NCBI GenBank assembly: GCA_000611775.1
Contig: KK106981.1
Location: forward strand, 7,152,312-7,216,311
Direction of reading: 5' to 3'
DNA: 64,000 nucleotides
DNA from: Umbilicaria muhlenbergii
Lineage: Eukaryota; Ascomycota; Lecanoromycetes; Umbilicariales; Umbilicariaceae
Of this stretch, positions 22,044 to 34,330 are shown piece by piece (positions within the stretch are counted from its first letter, which is position 1; each line of letters opens with the position of its first letter). A program made the translations under genes and the position numbers. Under the pieces are notes generated by a model. It worked only from the letters and a program-made list of their open reading frames with translations. It was not told where the DNA came from and did not search any database.

Positions 22044-22459
22044 TAACGTAACCCACGGGGCAACGCCGCACTATAGGCAACGCCGCACCCCCCCCCCCCC
22101 CCCCTATTGAAATTACCCATTTCTCCACCATAATTGCATGCATTCAAGGGAGAAAGAAGTGCGTATTCTGAAGGCCATTGAGGCCTATAATAACGCTCTT
22201 ACAAATCCAGAAACAACTGCAGTCTTCGCAGTCTGCTTCTCCTCTTTATCCTGCAGCCGTTTTGACTTCCTAGCCTGTGTCTCTAGCTGCTTTCTGGATT
22301 TGTAAGAGCGTTATTATAGGCCTCAATGGCCTTCAGAATACGCACTTCTTTCTCCCTTGAATGCATGCAATTATGGTGGAGAAATGGGTAATTTCAATAG
22401 TTGGGGGGGGGGGGGTGCGGCGTTGCCTATAGTGCGGCGTTGCCCCGTGGACTACGTTA
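22044..22459. mobile_element. 416-bp foldback element with TAACGTA termini and poly-C/G tracts
   Basis: The left arm 22,044-22,213 and right arm 22,291-22,459 are nearly perfect reverse complements of about 170 bp, separated by a 77-bp loop. Each arm contains a homopolymer tract: 18 C on the left, 12 or more G on the right. The only clear length difference between the arms is in this tract. Termini read TAACGTA--CCACGGGGCAACGCC. There is no coding capacity. The structure fits a non-autonomous foldback or miniature inverted-repeat element. The near identity of the arms suggests recent arrival or arm gene conversion. No certain target duplication is seen. Confidence 0.8.
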
Positions 22460-22599
22460 AGAATTGAAATTGAATGCTTCGAAAACATCGCTTAATATTA
22501 CTAGACATCTCATCGCTTCACCTTCCACCAAAATATGCTCCTCCTAGGCATCCTGATCTTGCGATCTGACGTCTATTCTGCGATTGGTGACACCAGACA

Positions 22600-23837
22600 A
22601 CAACGCAATTACGAGCCCATCTTCGGCGTTTAGCCCAAGAACTAGAAGATATGAGGTCAATTGTATCGTTGTTGGCCATGGCACCGGACCGCGCTTCTGC
22701 CGTAAACTGGGCAACTGAGCTTGAGAAAAACGGGTTCGCATACCACTCGGCCGAAGAGATCAAGAAAGCGCTTTCGGTGAGAACCTTCAAAATGCTTCCG
22801 TAAGCCACTCCTGACATAAGCTCAGGATCCGTCGGAGTCAACTCCCGCACTTCCAGACCGGGAATCTTTTAGTACTCCCAGCAGCGACCAATTTCCTGGT
22901 CCGGCGCGTAATATGGACGCACCTCTGTATGATGGGGTTTCGCAAGGAGATAGCCAAGTCGGATTCGAGGCGACCTTGAGCGGACCTGCTAACCATTGTT
23001 AAAGTCGAGAACAGAGCCAAACTGCGCTGAGATATCCGCCTGAGAATGCAATCGATGGAACTGCACCAATGAATCCTTCTCCCTTAGATCTCGAGGTCGC
23101 AGCGAAGAACGCTTCGAATAAGTTCAGGTTCCATTGTGCGTATTACCAAAGAACGAGACACGAGTTGCTCACAAGAGGGTGGAGCGAGGTGCAAGTGTTC
23201 GGAAGATCTGAGATAGATGTTGATACAATATTGCGTGGCTTCCTAGATCCTCAGGACACGCAACCCGTTTCGACATGGTGTTCACGAACGGTGAATAAAA
23301 TTCTTCCAACAACGCCTCTTCCAGTAAGACTTGCGTTGGCGTATGTGTTTACTAAGTTAATGCGGGTAAGTTTGTCGCTTGTGGAAAACGTTTGACGGCT
23401 AACCATTCTCCAGTACCTCATCTGGCCCAGTGCAGAGAATATGAATGCATATCCAGATTGGTTAATACCGCCAGTCGGGAAGCAGGATTCGTTCCCATAC
23501 GACATCCTCATTGACTTCATTCCTTGGTGTGTTGTCGAGGTTTCTATCTGAACCTGGCGGGTAGGACCGTGTGCTGACTAGTCGTAGGCCTCAGGTGCGC
23601 CATTTGTTCTATCAACATCCCCAAGGATATCCGGTCGGTGCTCTTGTGGGTCTAATTGGTGTTACATGACCGTATGCGGATGACGCGTGTCACTATTGGG
23701 ACATTGAAGCAGGTTACACTCGTATGACTCCTCTTTTCGAGAGCACAGTGGCCGACTTAAACAACTGGACCATTGATCCAAAGGCTCTCGACGTAATGGC
23801 ACAATATTCTCATCAAACCAGTATCGTGAAGCGATAG
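22600..23837 (+). pseudogene. DUF3425 (bZIP-associated) protein gene, broken
   Basis: Three late exons can be placed: one ending at 23,365, then 23,414-23,526 and 23,588-23,837, with frame-keeping introns of 48 and 61 bp. They encode the DUF3425 signature in order: LPVRLALAYVFTKLMR, YLIWPSAENMNAYPDWL, ILIDFIPWPQVRHLFYQHP and HYWDIEAGYT...NNWTID. DUF3425 usually follows a bZIP region in fungal regulators. A leucine-rich helix around 22,612-22,790 (RRLAQELEDMRSIVSLL) may be part of that zipper, but the basic region is not evident. In-frame stops TAA at 23,000-23,002 and TGA at 23,667-23,669 break the frame; the TGA is followed by CCG and would be an arginine codon if CGA. The 5' end is not defined. 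It lies between the foldback element and the 26-kb structure. Confidence 0.65.
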
Positions 23838-24027
23838 CTTGTCAGGCAGTTGATCACAATCCAAGTTTGAGAGGCTGAGTGGAGCGCTTTGGGTCAGGAC
23901 TACTTCATTCAGAGTTCCTCAGTATTAAAGTTGAAGGATTGACTTGATGTGTTCTGAGTTTGTATATTCTGCCAATCAAAAAATCCAAGGCGGAGCCATT
24001 TAATTGAACGGATGTTGTCACGTGAAC

Positions 24028-25440
24028 TAACGTCGGTCACTGCGTAACGAGACACACTGCGTGACGAGACACCACAGACACTCCCCAACACAACAAACTC
24101 AACAACAGGTCAGAAGAATAGACATTCTCAGAATAATAGCCTTAAGCTATAGAGTTCATTCTCTCCTGATGTCTTTTAGAAATAGGCTCAGCTTACCGTG
24201 CAATATGACAATTTAGTATGCGCGTCATGCGACCGCCTTGCTTTGACTGACGGTGAGTACATCAAAAGCTCATGCATCTTGTTGAAAGTCTGTCAGTTTA
24301 CAGCTTGTTATATCATCATCTTATCCTGAGCACTGCGCTTGAGCTTGAGAGGTTGTCATGCTTCTGTGCTAATTTCAAGTCCGCCTGTTAGAAGTGCTAG
24401 ATGAGGAGGACCTGCATACTTAACTTAAAGTAGCTTAGCTGTAACCTATCACTGCTGACACCAAATTGTGGCAGTGGGGCTGTGTGGCTGTCTAGTGCTT
24501 TTGCCAAGCGCTCCAGGACAACTGAAAACCAGCTCAGATTAAAAGCAGAGCCAGGTTTGAAAGCCCTGACATATAACTCATGTCAATGAACACACTCAGC
24601 ATCAAAACTGCAATCAGCTTCTGATACAGCTATCATGAAACTTCAAGATGTAGTGCAATGCATGACTATAACTAACACAAAAGCTTGCATATTATAAAGA
24701 TAAACTGTCATGCTGCTTTACAGCTCTGCAGACTCACTGTTGATCTCTCATCTGACTCATCACGTCCTCACTCTTCTTGAGAACATCACAGCTGATATAT
24801 ATCACTTTAGCTCCTTAAAGGGCAACATCATGAGTTGACTGACATTTAAAGAATAAGGTGAGCAGGTCTCACTCAGCAGGCATGACTGAGAACAGAGATC
24901 AACTGACATGATATAAAATATCAAGATCTGAGTTTAAGCTTCAGCAAGTGAAGTGAGTGTCATTGAAAGAACTTCATTATTGCATGTGCATACAAAGGTG
25001 AAAAAGATTTATATATTTTGAGGACACAGCTGTTGTACAATTATACAATGAACAGCTCCTCACATGAGCACTGCAATTATTAAAATGAAGAAAACATGCT
25101 TCATTTTGATCTCTGAGGGTGATAAGAAGTTCAGATCATTGATGCTCATGAGTGTTGAGTCAGATAAAGCAGAGATTTAATGACAGTTATACTTGATAAA
25201 ATATTATGTTATTTAACATTGCATGCTGTTCTGTCATCAATAATGACCCTTCTATCTTTATGCAATGCCATTCAGTGTTGACATTCATGACAAAGAATGT
25301 AACATGAGTGAGTCAGTCATCTACTTAGCTTGTGATGACAAGTTTGTCACACATTGTTTTCATTACAGCAGCATAAGCATAACTGTCAGTGTTGTGTTTC
25401 ATAGACTATTATTACTGTCAAGAAACATGCTTAAAAATGT
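24028..25440 (+). repeat. outer left arm of the 26-kb inverted repeat
   Basis: This segment is the reverse complement of 48,603-50,015 with many C/T and G/A differences. A short shared frame (MPFSV, then a hydrophobic stretch) occurs at 25,265-25,440 on this strand and at 48,583-48,777 on the other, so some coding remnant may be present. Nothing more specific is recognised. Confidence 0.65.
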
Positions 25441-26340
25441 AATTATGCTCTTTCAAAGACATCAATCAGTCAGTCATGCATGCATTTCCCTCATGATGAC
25501 TTGGCACCTCATGTCATTAGCAGTTTCATCACTTATTCATCTTCACTTCTAAGATGAAGTCATCTGCTTCATGGCAAGTAGCATCATCAATTAAGAGGAT
25601 GTGTCAAGGCTTTTTCAGTTCACAGTCATTATGCTTGATAAAGTGATTTAGCCAAATCATATAGATCTCCTCATTGATGTAGTCAGATGAGAATATCATG
25701 ATAACTTCATGATCTGTCATGTTTTCATGAAATCAAGAAATCATGATCATCACACTAAGTATAATAACTACAAGTGGTATTGCTGTACCATCTGCAGAGA
25801 TGCACTCAATGATTGTAAAAGATATACAGTTTTCAGGTATTTCTGTATACATCTTCTTGATCCTCATCAAGATCACTACTTCTTTCTTTGCAGAGACACA
25901 AACCCTTGCTTTCTTCTCATTCATTATTATGTATGAACCTCTCATGCTGTATTCTCATGACTTCAAGCGCTGAATGATATTCTGTCTTAAATCAATCACA
26001 GAGAGTCTGTTCTGTATACTTGTTGACATGATGACTAGTAATGAGCTTCATCTTGATCATATGAAGTTGAAGTGTTTGTTTTAGTTAAAGTTGAAATCAT
26101 TTTCAAGAAGGAGCCGCCTTCTTCTCCTTCATCTGAAATCACATGATGCAGTTATACATTATCTGCTTCATGGCACCCTTGCCTTTCATCACATGATTCA
26201 TTGCATATTGTATCAAAGCCTTCTCTTGATCAGGGTGAAGGATCTTGTTCTGATCATCATATTAAGAACTTCTCTGCTCTGCTCTCCTTCACTCTCATTT
26301 TCATGCTTTTTGAACTGAATTGAGCTTCTGAATATGATAG
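25440..26340 (-). mobile_element. pogo/Fot1-like DNA transposon remnant
   Basis: On the minus strand the frame 25,945-25,733 shows the DDE_1 signature of pogo/Fot1 transposases, around KMYTEIPENCISFTIIECIS followed by ADGTAIP. Further upstream (about 26,240-26,215) there is an LTPDQEKALIQY-like piece from the N-terminal DNA-binding part. Such enzymes cut and paste at TA sites. The match to the right arm stops at 25,440 where this remnant begins, so it is an insertion into the left arm. Several frame breaks and many CpG-to-TpG type changes make it inactive. Terminal repeats were not found and the right limit is approximate. Confidence 0.6.
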
Positions 26341-27120
26341 ATTCATGCAGCAGTAATAGAGCTTTCAGTGAGGTTCTCATGTAAGTACTTGAGAGTTAAT
26401 TGATGCTTGTCTTTCTCTGATAAATCATGCAGAAGTGTGTTCTGAGGAGGATGATAAAGTCTGATCATAATTCACTAATTTATTGCAATTGATAAAGTTT
26501 TGTGGTTAAATTAGCACAATTGGTTTCATGAATGTGATGAGATTCACATATAAAAAATGAAAGTCAGTGTGTTAAGCATGAACAACTCACTTTTCCTGAC
26601 TGAGAGGAAGGGCCCCTTAATGTGATGTCAGTAAGCAACAAATTTTATGCAGTCAGCAATCTTATGCTATCTTCTACAGGTTGAAATTCAAAATCAAACT
26701 GCATGAATACATAACTCAATTACACGTCATCTCTCAGCCTCAGCATGAAAAGATCAGAGATATAAATTACAGATCACCTTGTGATTTTTTATTTACCTGA
26801 TACACCTTGTGAACTGTTTGACAGTTCAAAGGATTTAAACTTGAATGCTATTTCATATTGTTTAAAAGTGTTATGTAACTTTTGAAACAGACTGCGTACA
26901 AATTATAGCATCTCAACAATCTCCCTCTTGATGAAATCTCAACACGGCGTGTCATTTAATGATGAAGGAAAATTTGATGAAGAGAATAATATTTATGAAG
27001 GAGAGAGATCTTCTGAACAGTTAAACCCTCTGTTACCTGCATCATTTGAATCAGCCTGACAAGTTGATTCATCACAACAAGAAATCAGGCTGTTGACTAT
27101 GCAAGTATTCTCAGCTGTTG
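26340..27120. other. CpG-poor DNA between the pogo remnant and the left Stig1-like remnant
   Basis: This DNA is not matched in the right arm. Around 26,915-26,945 there is a CAACA...CTCCCTCTTGATG stretch resembling the edge between an LTR and a polypurine tract, so part of it may be an old LTR-element piece, but no pair of LTRs was found. Nothing else is supported. Confidence 0.3.
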
Positions 27121-27920
27121 CACAGATTGTTGAGGCGCAGACACTGCTCACACATTATTCACTATCACATTATAAACGTCACATTGTCAGTGAGATCAGA
27201 GAGAATTGAATATGCAAACTTAACATGACACATATCACATTCTCACAACTTTCACAGTTGTTGTTGTCACTGCTGATATCAGTACAGGTGCCTTGACACA
27301 GCTTTTCAGTAAAGAACATCACAAGAGAGTCACATTCATAACAGAGCTTTTTCTCATGAGCAGCTTGCAATGTACAATCTTTCTCAGGATGAGTGAAGTT
27401 GACTGCACATCATTGTGCACAGATGTTGTTGTCACAGATTGAAAGCTGAGCAGCTGATGTAATGATGCTTGTATTTCAAGTCAATTAAGATTGTAAACTT
27501 GCTGATCCTATTTAGAAAATTCATCAAACACAAGCAAAGTGAACACAAGGAGTTTAATCATTCTGAGTTACTGTTTGATGCTGAGTTAAGTGTTTGATGC
27601 CAAGTGAAATGTTTGATGTAAAAAGTGAGTGAGGATACAAAGCAGAAGTCATCTTTTATAAGGTTTATCATAATATAAAGTTGATCAAGAGATTTGCAGC
27701 AAATATTGATTTCTACTCAACTTTTATCTTAATGTTCAGCCATTAGTACTGTTATAACTTAATGACAGTATGACGCAATCTAGATTCAAGCCTTTACATA
27801 AAGAGGATGCATGACACAGAGGATGCAGGATGCACTTTAACAAGCTTTATATACACAACATCAAATCATGCAATATCAGAGTTATGTGAGAGGTTAGAGT
27901 GATGAATGCTTAAAGCATAC
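27120..27920 (-). pseudogene. Stig1-like cysteine-rich protein gene remnant, left arm copy
   Basis: The frame 27,370-27,179 encodes LCYECDSLVMFFTEKLCQGT followed by a CTDISSDNNNCESC motif, the same protein piece as in the right arm at 45,969. The CxGxCxDxxSDxNNCGxC pattern is that of Stig1-like repeats found in plant Stig1 and in fungal secreted cysteine-rich proteins. This copy shows more C-to-T type changes than the right arm copy, including a Gly-to-Glu change in the motif, and lacks the second repeat exon. It ends where the match to the right arm ends. Inactive as it stands. Confidence 0.55.
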
Positions 27921-28074
27921 AGAGGTACTTCTAATATGTTTAAGCAGACCTGTACTCAGTCATCAAAACATCACAACTAAAGTAATAAAGGCACTTAGAG
28001 GCACAAATTCAAGTTAAAATGAAGGCAATGCTTGCACTTCAGATACAGTAAGATATTTCTCATAGCAACTTTAT
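27921..28074. other. short left flank of the LTR-element nest
   Basis: AT-rich, CpG-poor DNA of unknown origin. It ends with TTTAT at 28,070-28,074, which is the left copy of the target duplication of the outer LTR element. Confidence 0.5.
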
Positions 28075-28506
28075 TGTTAAAGCTTCTGCACTATAGTATT
28101 AACAAAGTATGCAGTGTGAGTGTACACATGATACTGTTCACCTTGCTCACCTGTTGAGCATGATGAGCATAAAATGTTACATCATGTTGCTCACCTTGCT
28201 CACCTGTTGAGCATGATGAGCATGAAGTGTTATATCATGTTGCTCACCTTGCTCATCATGATGAGCATGATGAGCACACTGAGCACATGAGTCTTTTATA
28301 GTTTATATAATCACAGGTAGATTCATAGTTAGGAGCTTGTGCTCAACTCATGTATTAAATGCAATCTCATAAGTCTACAACCTTCAGCTTATTCAAGTCT
28401 ACATGTGATCAGTAGTTCATTGAATCAAGCATCATGATTAGATGAATGTTGATATAATTCATTGAACAATTGTATTATCCTCATCATTACAACATCACCT
28501 GTTACA
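28075..28506 (+). repeat. 5' LTR of the outer Gypsy-type fossil
   Basis: It starts TGTTA and ends CCTGTTACA. The left half contains several imperfect copies of TTGCTCACCTTGCTCACCTG and GAGCATGATGAGCA blocks, forming overlapping palindromes around TGAGCATGATGAGCA. The right half matches the reverse complement of the LTRs at 36,474, 42,668 and 45,292. The left half (U3) differs from theirs, so two U3 variants of one family are present. Confidence 0.65.
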
Positions 28507-31500
28507 CTTTGAGCATCATTCTCAAGATATCAGTTGTGAAATGAACTGTGACTCATGAATCCCTCACAAGGATGACAACCTTCAATCATGATTCATCAGT
28601 CATTAAGAGTCTGATGTCATCAAGGATGAAGATCAAGATCTCATCATCAAACAAGTTCTTAAGAGAATGAAGAATGTTGAGTTCATTTCTCATTCAGCTT
28701 GATACTTATATTCATCTCAATCACATCATGTTCAAGAAGGAAGCTGACAAAGTATTGTATACATCTTTTTATTTGAGGTCTGATGCTTTCAATTGATTTA
28801 AGCTGACCCTCTGAGATTATATGAAAAATGAGAAGAAGGATTATGATGATGAGATGAATGAAATCTTCATCAATTTAAAGAAGTTCAAGAAGCAGATAAG
28901 AATCATGTTTAAGACTGTTGATCAGAAAAAAATCATGAAGTGAGAAATTTACAACATTATGCAGAAAGAAGCTGTCATGATGTATGCAGTCAATTTTTAA
29001 AAACATGTCATGTATATGAATTGAGATGACACTGCCTTGACTGTGCAGTACTACAAAGGCTTGAAGGACTTCTTCAAAGATGAAATCTCTTAATCAGAGT
29101 GATCAAGTACCTTAATCAAAATGATTAAAAAGTCAGTCATCATCAACAATCATGTGTATGAGAGATTCATGAAGAAAAGCCAGAAGAATTATGTATCACT
29201 GAAGGCAAACAAGCCTCATAAAAGCACTCAGTATAATAATCAGCCTTATTACAGCCCTCAGTTAATGAAAATCAATGCAACATTCTGCAGGAATTAATTT
29301 CAGAGAGGAATTAAACAGGTATCAAAGAGTATCAGAGGCAAAGAGAATTGTTATAACTGCAGAAAGTCAAGACATTTCACATGTAACTGTTGAATCTCAA
29401 TGAAAGCCTTTTCACTGAAGAAGAAAACATATGCTGCTGTGTTAAACAAGTCAGCACTGAAGCAATCAATTCAGCACAACATTATGTCTTGAACAGCTTG
29501 TTACAATGACAGCTGTATAATTCATCAAAGTGACAAAGACAGCTCTGAATAATTTTCATGTTAATTAAAAAAGACAAAAGAATATGCTGCAACCTCTCAC
29601 TGAGACCCTGTCACAGACATGAAGAAACATCAAGTCAAGCAGAAGCAGTTCAACTAAGAAGATAATTACATTAACAGTGATGATATGATATCCTCATTTA
29701 GTGAGGAGGAAGACTTCATGAAAGTAATAAATTTTAAAGACTCAAGAGAGCTTATGAAAGAAGATAATAATGAATGATTATTTACTCATGAAGAAAAGTG
29801 AATTTAAATGTATACTGAAATACTTGATGCCCTCAGCAAGAAAGAGGAGTACATGAAGTGAATAAAAAAGATAAAAAATCAGATCCTTTACATTATTCAG
29901 GATGCATTTATGCAAAGATAAGATCATGAAGAAATCAATTATTAAGATATAATCAGAGAGACACTGCTGAAAGATTCTCAGTTCATCATCAGAGGAGGAT
30001 ATGTTACCTCTGATGAAGCACACATCTCATGAGAACTTCATATGAGAGTATGAGAACTTTGAAATGAATACTTCAAAAGAGATCTGAACAAACATTCAGC
30101 TCAGAAGGTGAATTCAGAAGACTTTAAGTATGTAAAGAAGAACTTAAAGTTCTTCTCTTTTAATTCAAAAAACTAGAAGGCCCTTCAGGTCAGAGGTCTC
30201 TGAAGATGTTTACTTCAAAACTGTTGAGCAGTGAACAACAAAGAGAGTTCATTACTGCAGCACAGAAAGACATGAGCAACTTTCATGTTTAAGTTAAAGT
30301 TAATGATCAGTCAGCCTGACTGCTAATAGACAGTGACTGTACAGGGAACTTCATGAACTCAAGATTTACTGTGAAACATGTAATCTGAACACAGGTGAAG
30401 CAGAATCCCTTTAAATTTCAAGGGTTCAATGAGACCTTTATGAAACATAATGATGAATGAGTAAACTGAGAGACGGTTCTCATGCTTATGCATTTAGGTT
30501 GACATTGGGAAAAGATTCAATTCAACATAATGAAGCAATCAGGAAGTGATATAATTCTAGAAATACTCTGACTCTGAGTGATCAATCTGATGATTGATTG
30601 AGCTGAAAATGAGATATACTTCATTAAGAGTGATAATTTTAATAAGTTATATTCAGTCCTGAACTCACCTGAAGGTGTGAAGATCTTTGTTATGTCAATG
30701 AAAAAAACATGCAAGGAACTGAAAAATCCTGATGCAAAGATACTGTGAAGCAGATGAGTCAAAGATGATTAAAACTCTGTTATCAAATTATCTATCTTTA
30801 AAGAATATAAAGACTTTGAGGAATTATTTACAGTCATGAAGGATCAAGACGTCTTGCTGAAACATTAAGAATGAAATCATGAAATCAAGATCATGAAAGA
30901 TTGTACATTAATGAAGCAACTTATTTACTCATTGTCACCTCAAAAGTTAAACACTTTGTGAGAATACTTAGAGGAGAACTTACATTCACAACTTGACAGC
31001 CTGCTCAAAATAAGGTTTTAGTTAATAGTACTTTATGCGCTCAGAGCACTCTCTGAGCAGTAAATGAGCTCATACAAATCTTACACTTTAAATAACTATT
31101 ATACCTTCATGAATAATAAAAAACTTTTTACTGAAAAGTTTTAAATCTCTTTATTCTGTACACTTTACAAACTAAAGATTTCTTTATAAGTTTTAATTTG
31201 CAATAGTTATGAATTAAAAAACTTTTAACTAATTATAAATATATTAGCATATTGAATAACTATTGCGCTTTTATACTTATGATAGAACTTTCAGTTTATA
31301 AGTTGTAGAGAATAAGCTGTTTAAGAGTTTTCTTATACAAACTTTCTTTTTATGTGTTGTTGTTGTTGAGTCATTCAAAAAGTCATTAAAAGTCTGTTTA
31401 TTAATGTTGTAATTTTCGTCACTGAAAGTTTGAAATCAATGTAACTTTTAACAACAACAGTTATAAAAAAACTTTAAATTATAAAACTGTTTAATAGCTT

Positions 31501-32699
31501 CTTCTCTACAACTTAGAAACTGAAAGTTATATCATAAGTATAAAAGCGCAACAGTTATTTAAAGTATGTGACTTTTTTTAAAAGATTTCTCGCTATTGAA
31601 AACTTGAATTAAATATAACTTAACAACAACAGCAGTTATAAAGAAACTTTTAATTTAACATTAATAAAAAATACTGTTCTTTATAACTTATGCATTGAAA
31701 GTTTCTTCATATCCGTTGAGGTGCAAAAGTTATTAAAGTGTGTAAATTTTCAAGTGATGAAAATCTTGAAGTTCTTTAAATATTCAGAACTCAACACTTA
31801 TACAGTGCTTGCAGACTCAACAAATCATGATTTTTTATTGCAGAAAAGTGAATTTTAGCAAAAGTTTACTTATTATAAATTTTACTGTTATTATAACACT
31901 GCGTGTGTACTTGTTTAAACAATTGTTTCAATAACTGTTTTTTTATCGCAAAATTTTGATGTTCCGCTCAAGATTTAAGGTTGAGCTCAAAGTGCTCAAA
32001 GGGTGCTAAGAGCGGCTGTTAGCTGAAACATGAGATCAGAAGCTCAGAGCACTCAAAGTGCTAAAAATTAACTCAGAGCTAACTTGCTAAATTGCTGATG
32101 TAAATCAATGAAAATACACTCTGTATTTCACACTTTTTTATTATGACTCACTGTGAATGATTCTTTATTTAAGTAAATCAAGTCATCACTGTCACCTGTA
32201 ATAACTGAACAGGCTGAATCAGAATGAGAAGTTGAACAAATTAATGATAAATGTTGATGAAAAAACAGACTACAGTATAAAGTGACATGAAAAAAATACT
32301 CACTTGACAAGACTTAATACAATGCTGATGAATTCAAACACTCACCTGAACTGAAAGAAGCATTTCATGAGAGGTACTCAAGTAAGCTGATCAAGTCACT
32401 GAATACATCAACAACAAAGCAGAAAAGTAAATGATCAGCTTATAAAGCTTATTAAATAAAAGAAAGAGTAGTGTCAGGTTTATGCTTAAACATTAAATTA
32501 AACTGAATGATTCAAATGATGAACTGAACTGAATTGAATGACTAAATGAGTTAGCAGCAATTAAATTAACAAGCTTAACATGCACATAAAAGTTTTAATC
32601 TTTATACTCTTTCTTTCTTTTGCTTCTTAAACTAGAATTCTTCTCTGTAGCTAAATGTCAGCTGTTAAAACACATGTATTAATTCATAATCTACATAGT

Positions 32700-34330
32700 C
32701 CTGACAGATTCACTTGTACTTTTACTTTTTATGTTATAATTATTAGCCCTCTTGCTTCATTCATAAATGAGTTGAATTTGTAATTAACATAAAATGATGA
32801 TACTTCTGTGAATTCTGTTGTTGCTGTGTTGTTGTGAGCATTCAGTGTATGAAACTCACCAGGTGCTAGTTCAGAATAAGAAAGATTATACTTAACAACA
32901 GCACAACCTTGCAAAGATAACTTTCACTAATGAATCAACCTCATAGAAAGCTCAGTTAATAAACATCACTCTCAGCACTTCATGAAAGTGATTAAAGAAG
33001 TTAACATCATTGATGACATCTTGCAGAGGTGTGATTCAATAATGAACACTTCATGAAGGCAGCTTCACTGAGGTGACTGCTTCATGAGATTTTCCTCAAG
33101 CAGACTAACTTCAGAAGAAATATATTATGAGATTAAAGCATGTTTCACTTTCTTTTTTAACAATAATTCTCTACCTACTAGCAATATCATACTATTGCAA
33201 ATCACCAATGATAAGCTTAAGTCATTATTGTCACATAGCTTCATAATTCCTTAGTTAAGATATTACCTCACGGTAGTACACTTACAGTTGTAAATTAATT
33301 AAGTTATTAATAAAAGTTCTACTCAATTGATCTGTTGATAATTGACATAACATTATAAGTACTGTTTTAATATCTGATTTAAATGTTCAGTCTGTCCATT
33401 CATCTGAGGATAATAAGTGATGAACAGCTTATGATAAATCCTTAGTTGATTCATTAATGATTTTCAGAATTTAAAAGTGAAGAGTTTATCTCTGTCTGAG
33501 ATTATTTCTTTCAGTAGTTCATGATTGACTGCTATGATTCTCAGAAACATGTACATGAGTTCTTCTGCTGATGATGACTCTTTATAAGGTAAGAAGTATT
33601 CATACTTCATGAGTTAATCTGTTATGACAAGTATTGCATTGTATAATACTTTTGTCAGGGGTTTCTTTGACTTTGATAATTTTATCATGAAGTTTAATGT
33701 GATACTTGATCATGATTGTGCTGATGTTGATGATGATTTCAGTAACTCATATGACTTATGACGCTCTGCTTTATTTTTTTCAGCAGGTGTCACATTTTTA
33801 AATGATTTCTTCAACTTTCTTCCTTATTCATGAGAAGCAATATGTTCACATGAGTTGTTTCAATGTCTTTTCAACTTCTTGATGTTCATTCTTTTTGCTG
33901 AAATGACATTCTTCTATCAGTGCTTCTTGTAAGTTAATTGATACATAAATTAAACCTTGAAAAAGTAAGAGACCTTCTTGCTTTTTAAAGCTTTCATGAT
34001 CATTAATATTCTGAAGGACTTGCTGTGTTAACTTGTTATTCTTTAACACTCTTCAGATTCAGTTTTTGAAAATGTTGTCTTTAACTTTTATTGTAAAGTT
34101 GACTTTCTGATTATATGTTATACTCTCATGCTCATTCTCCTGAAGGATAGCTTGATTTACAATTAATTTTTCCTTCAAGTAATCAACTCATCTGTTGAGA
34201 GCATTCACTTTAACATTCTCTGATTCCTTTTGATAATGAATCTTGAAATTGTGTTGTAATAATTCTTTCAACCAATGAACCTGTCTGTTATGAAGTTAAA
34301 TTTAACTCATATATATTTATAATAAACTTA
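32700..34330 (-). mobile_element. fossil Gypsy-type pol fragment (integrase side)
   Basis: This piece matches 37,980-39,110 of the second Gypsy-type fossil on the same strand, including the integrase zinc-binding region near 33,846-34,049. It is interrupted at about 32,870-33,295 by unmatched DNA. It lacks LTRs here and is heavily broken. It may be a rearranged part of the outer element or a separate old insertion. Confidence 0.5.

Noticed and set aside
3687-23669. Alternative genetic code or selenocysteine use of TGA
   Set aside because: Other genes in the window use TGA as a terminator, no SECIS-like structure was seen, and simple CpG decay explains the in-frame TGAs better.
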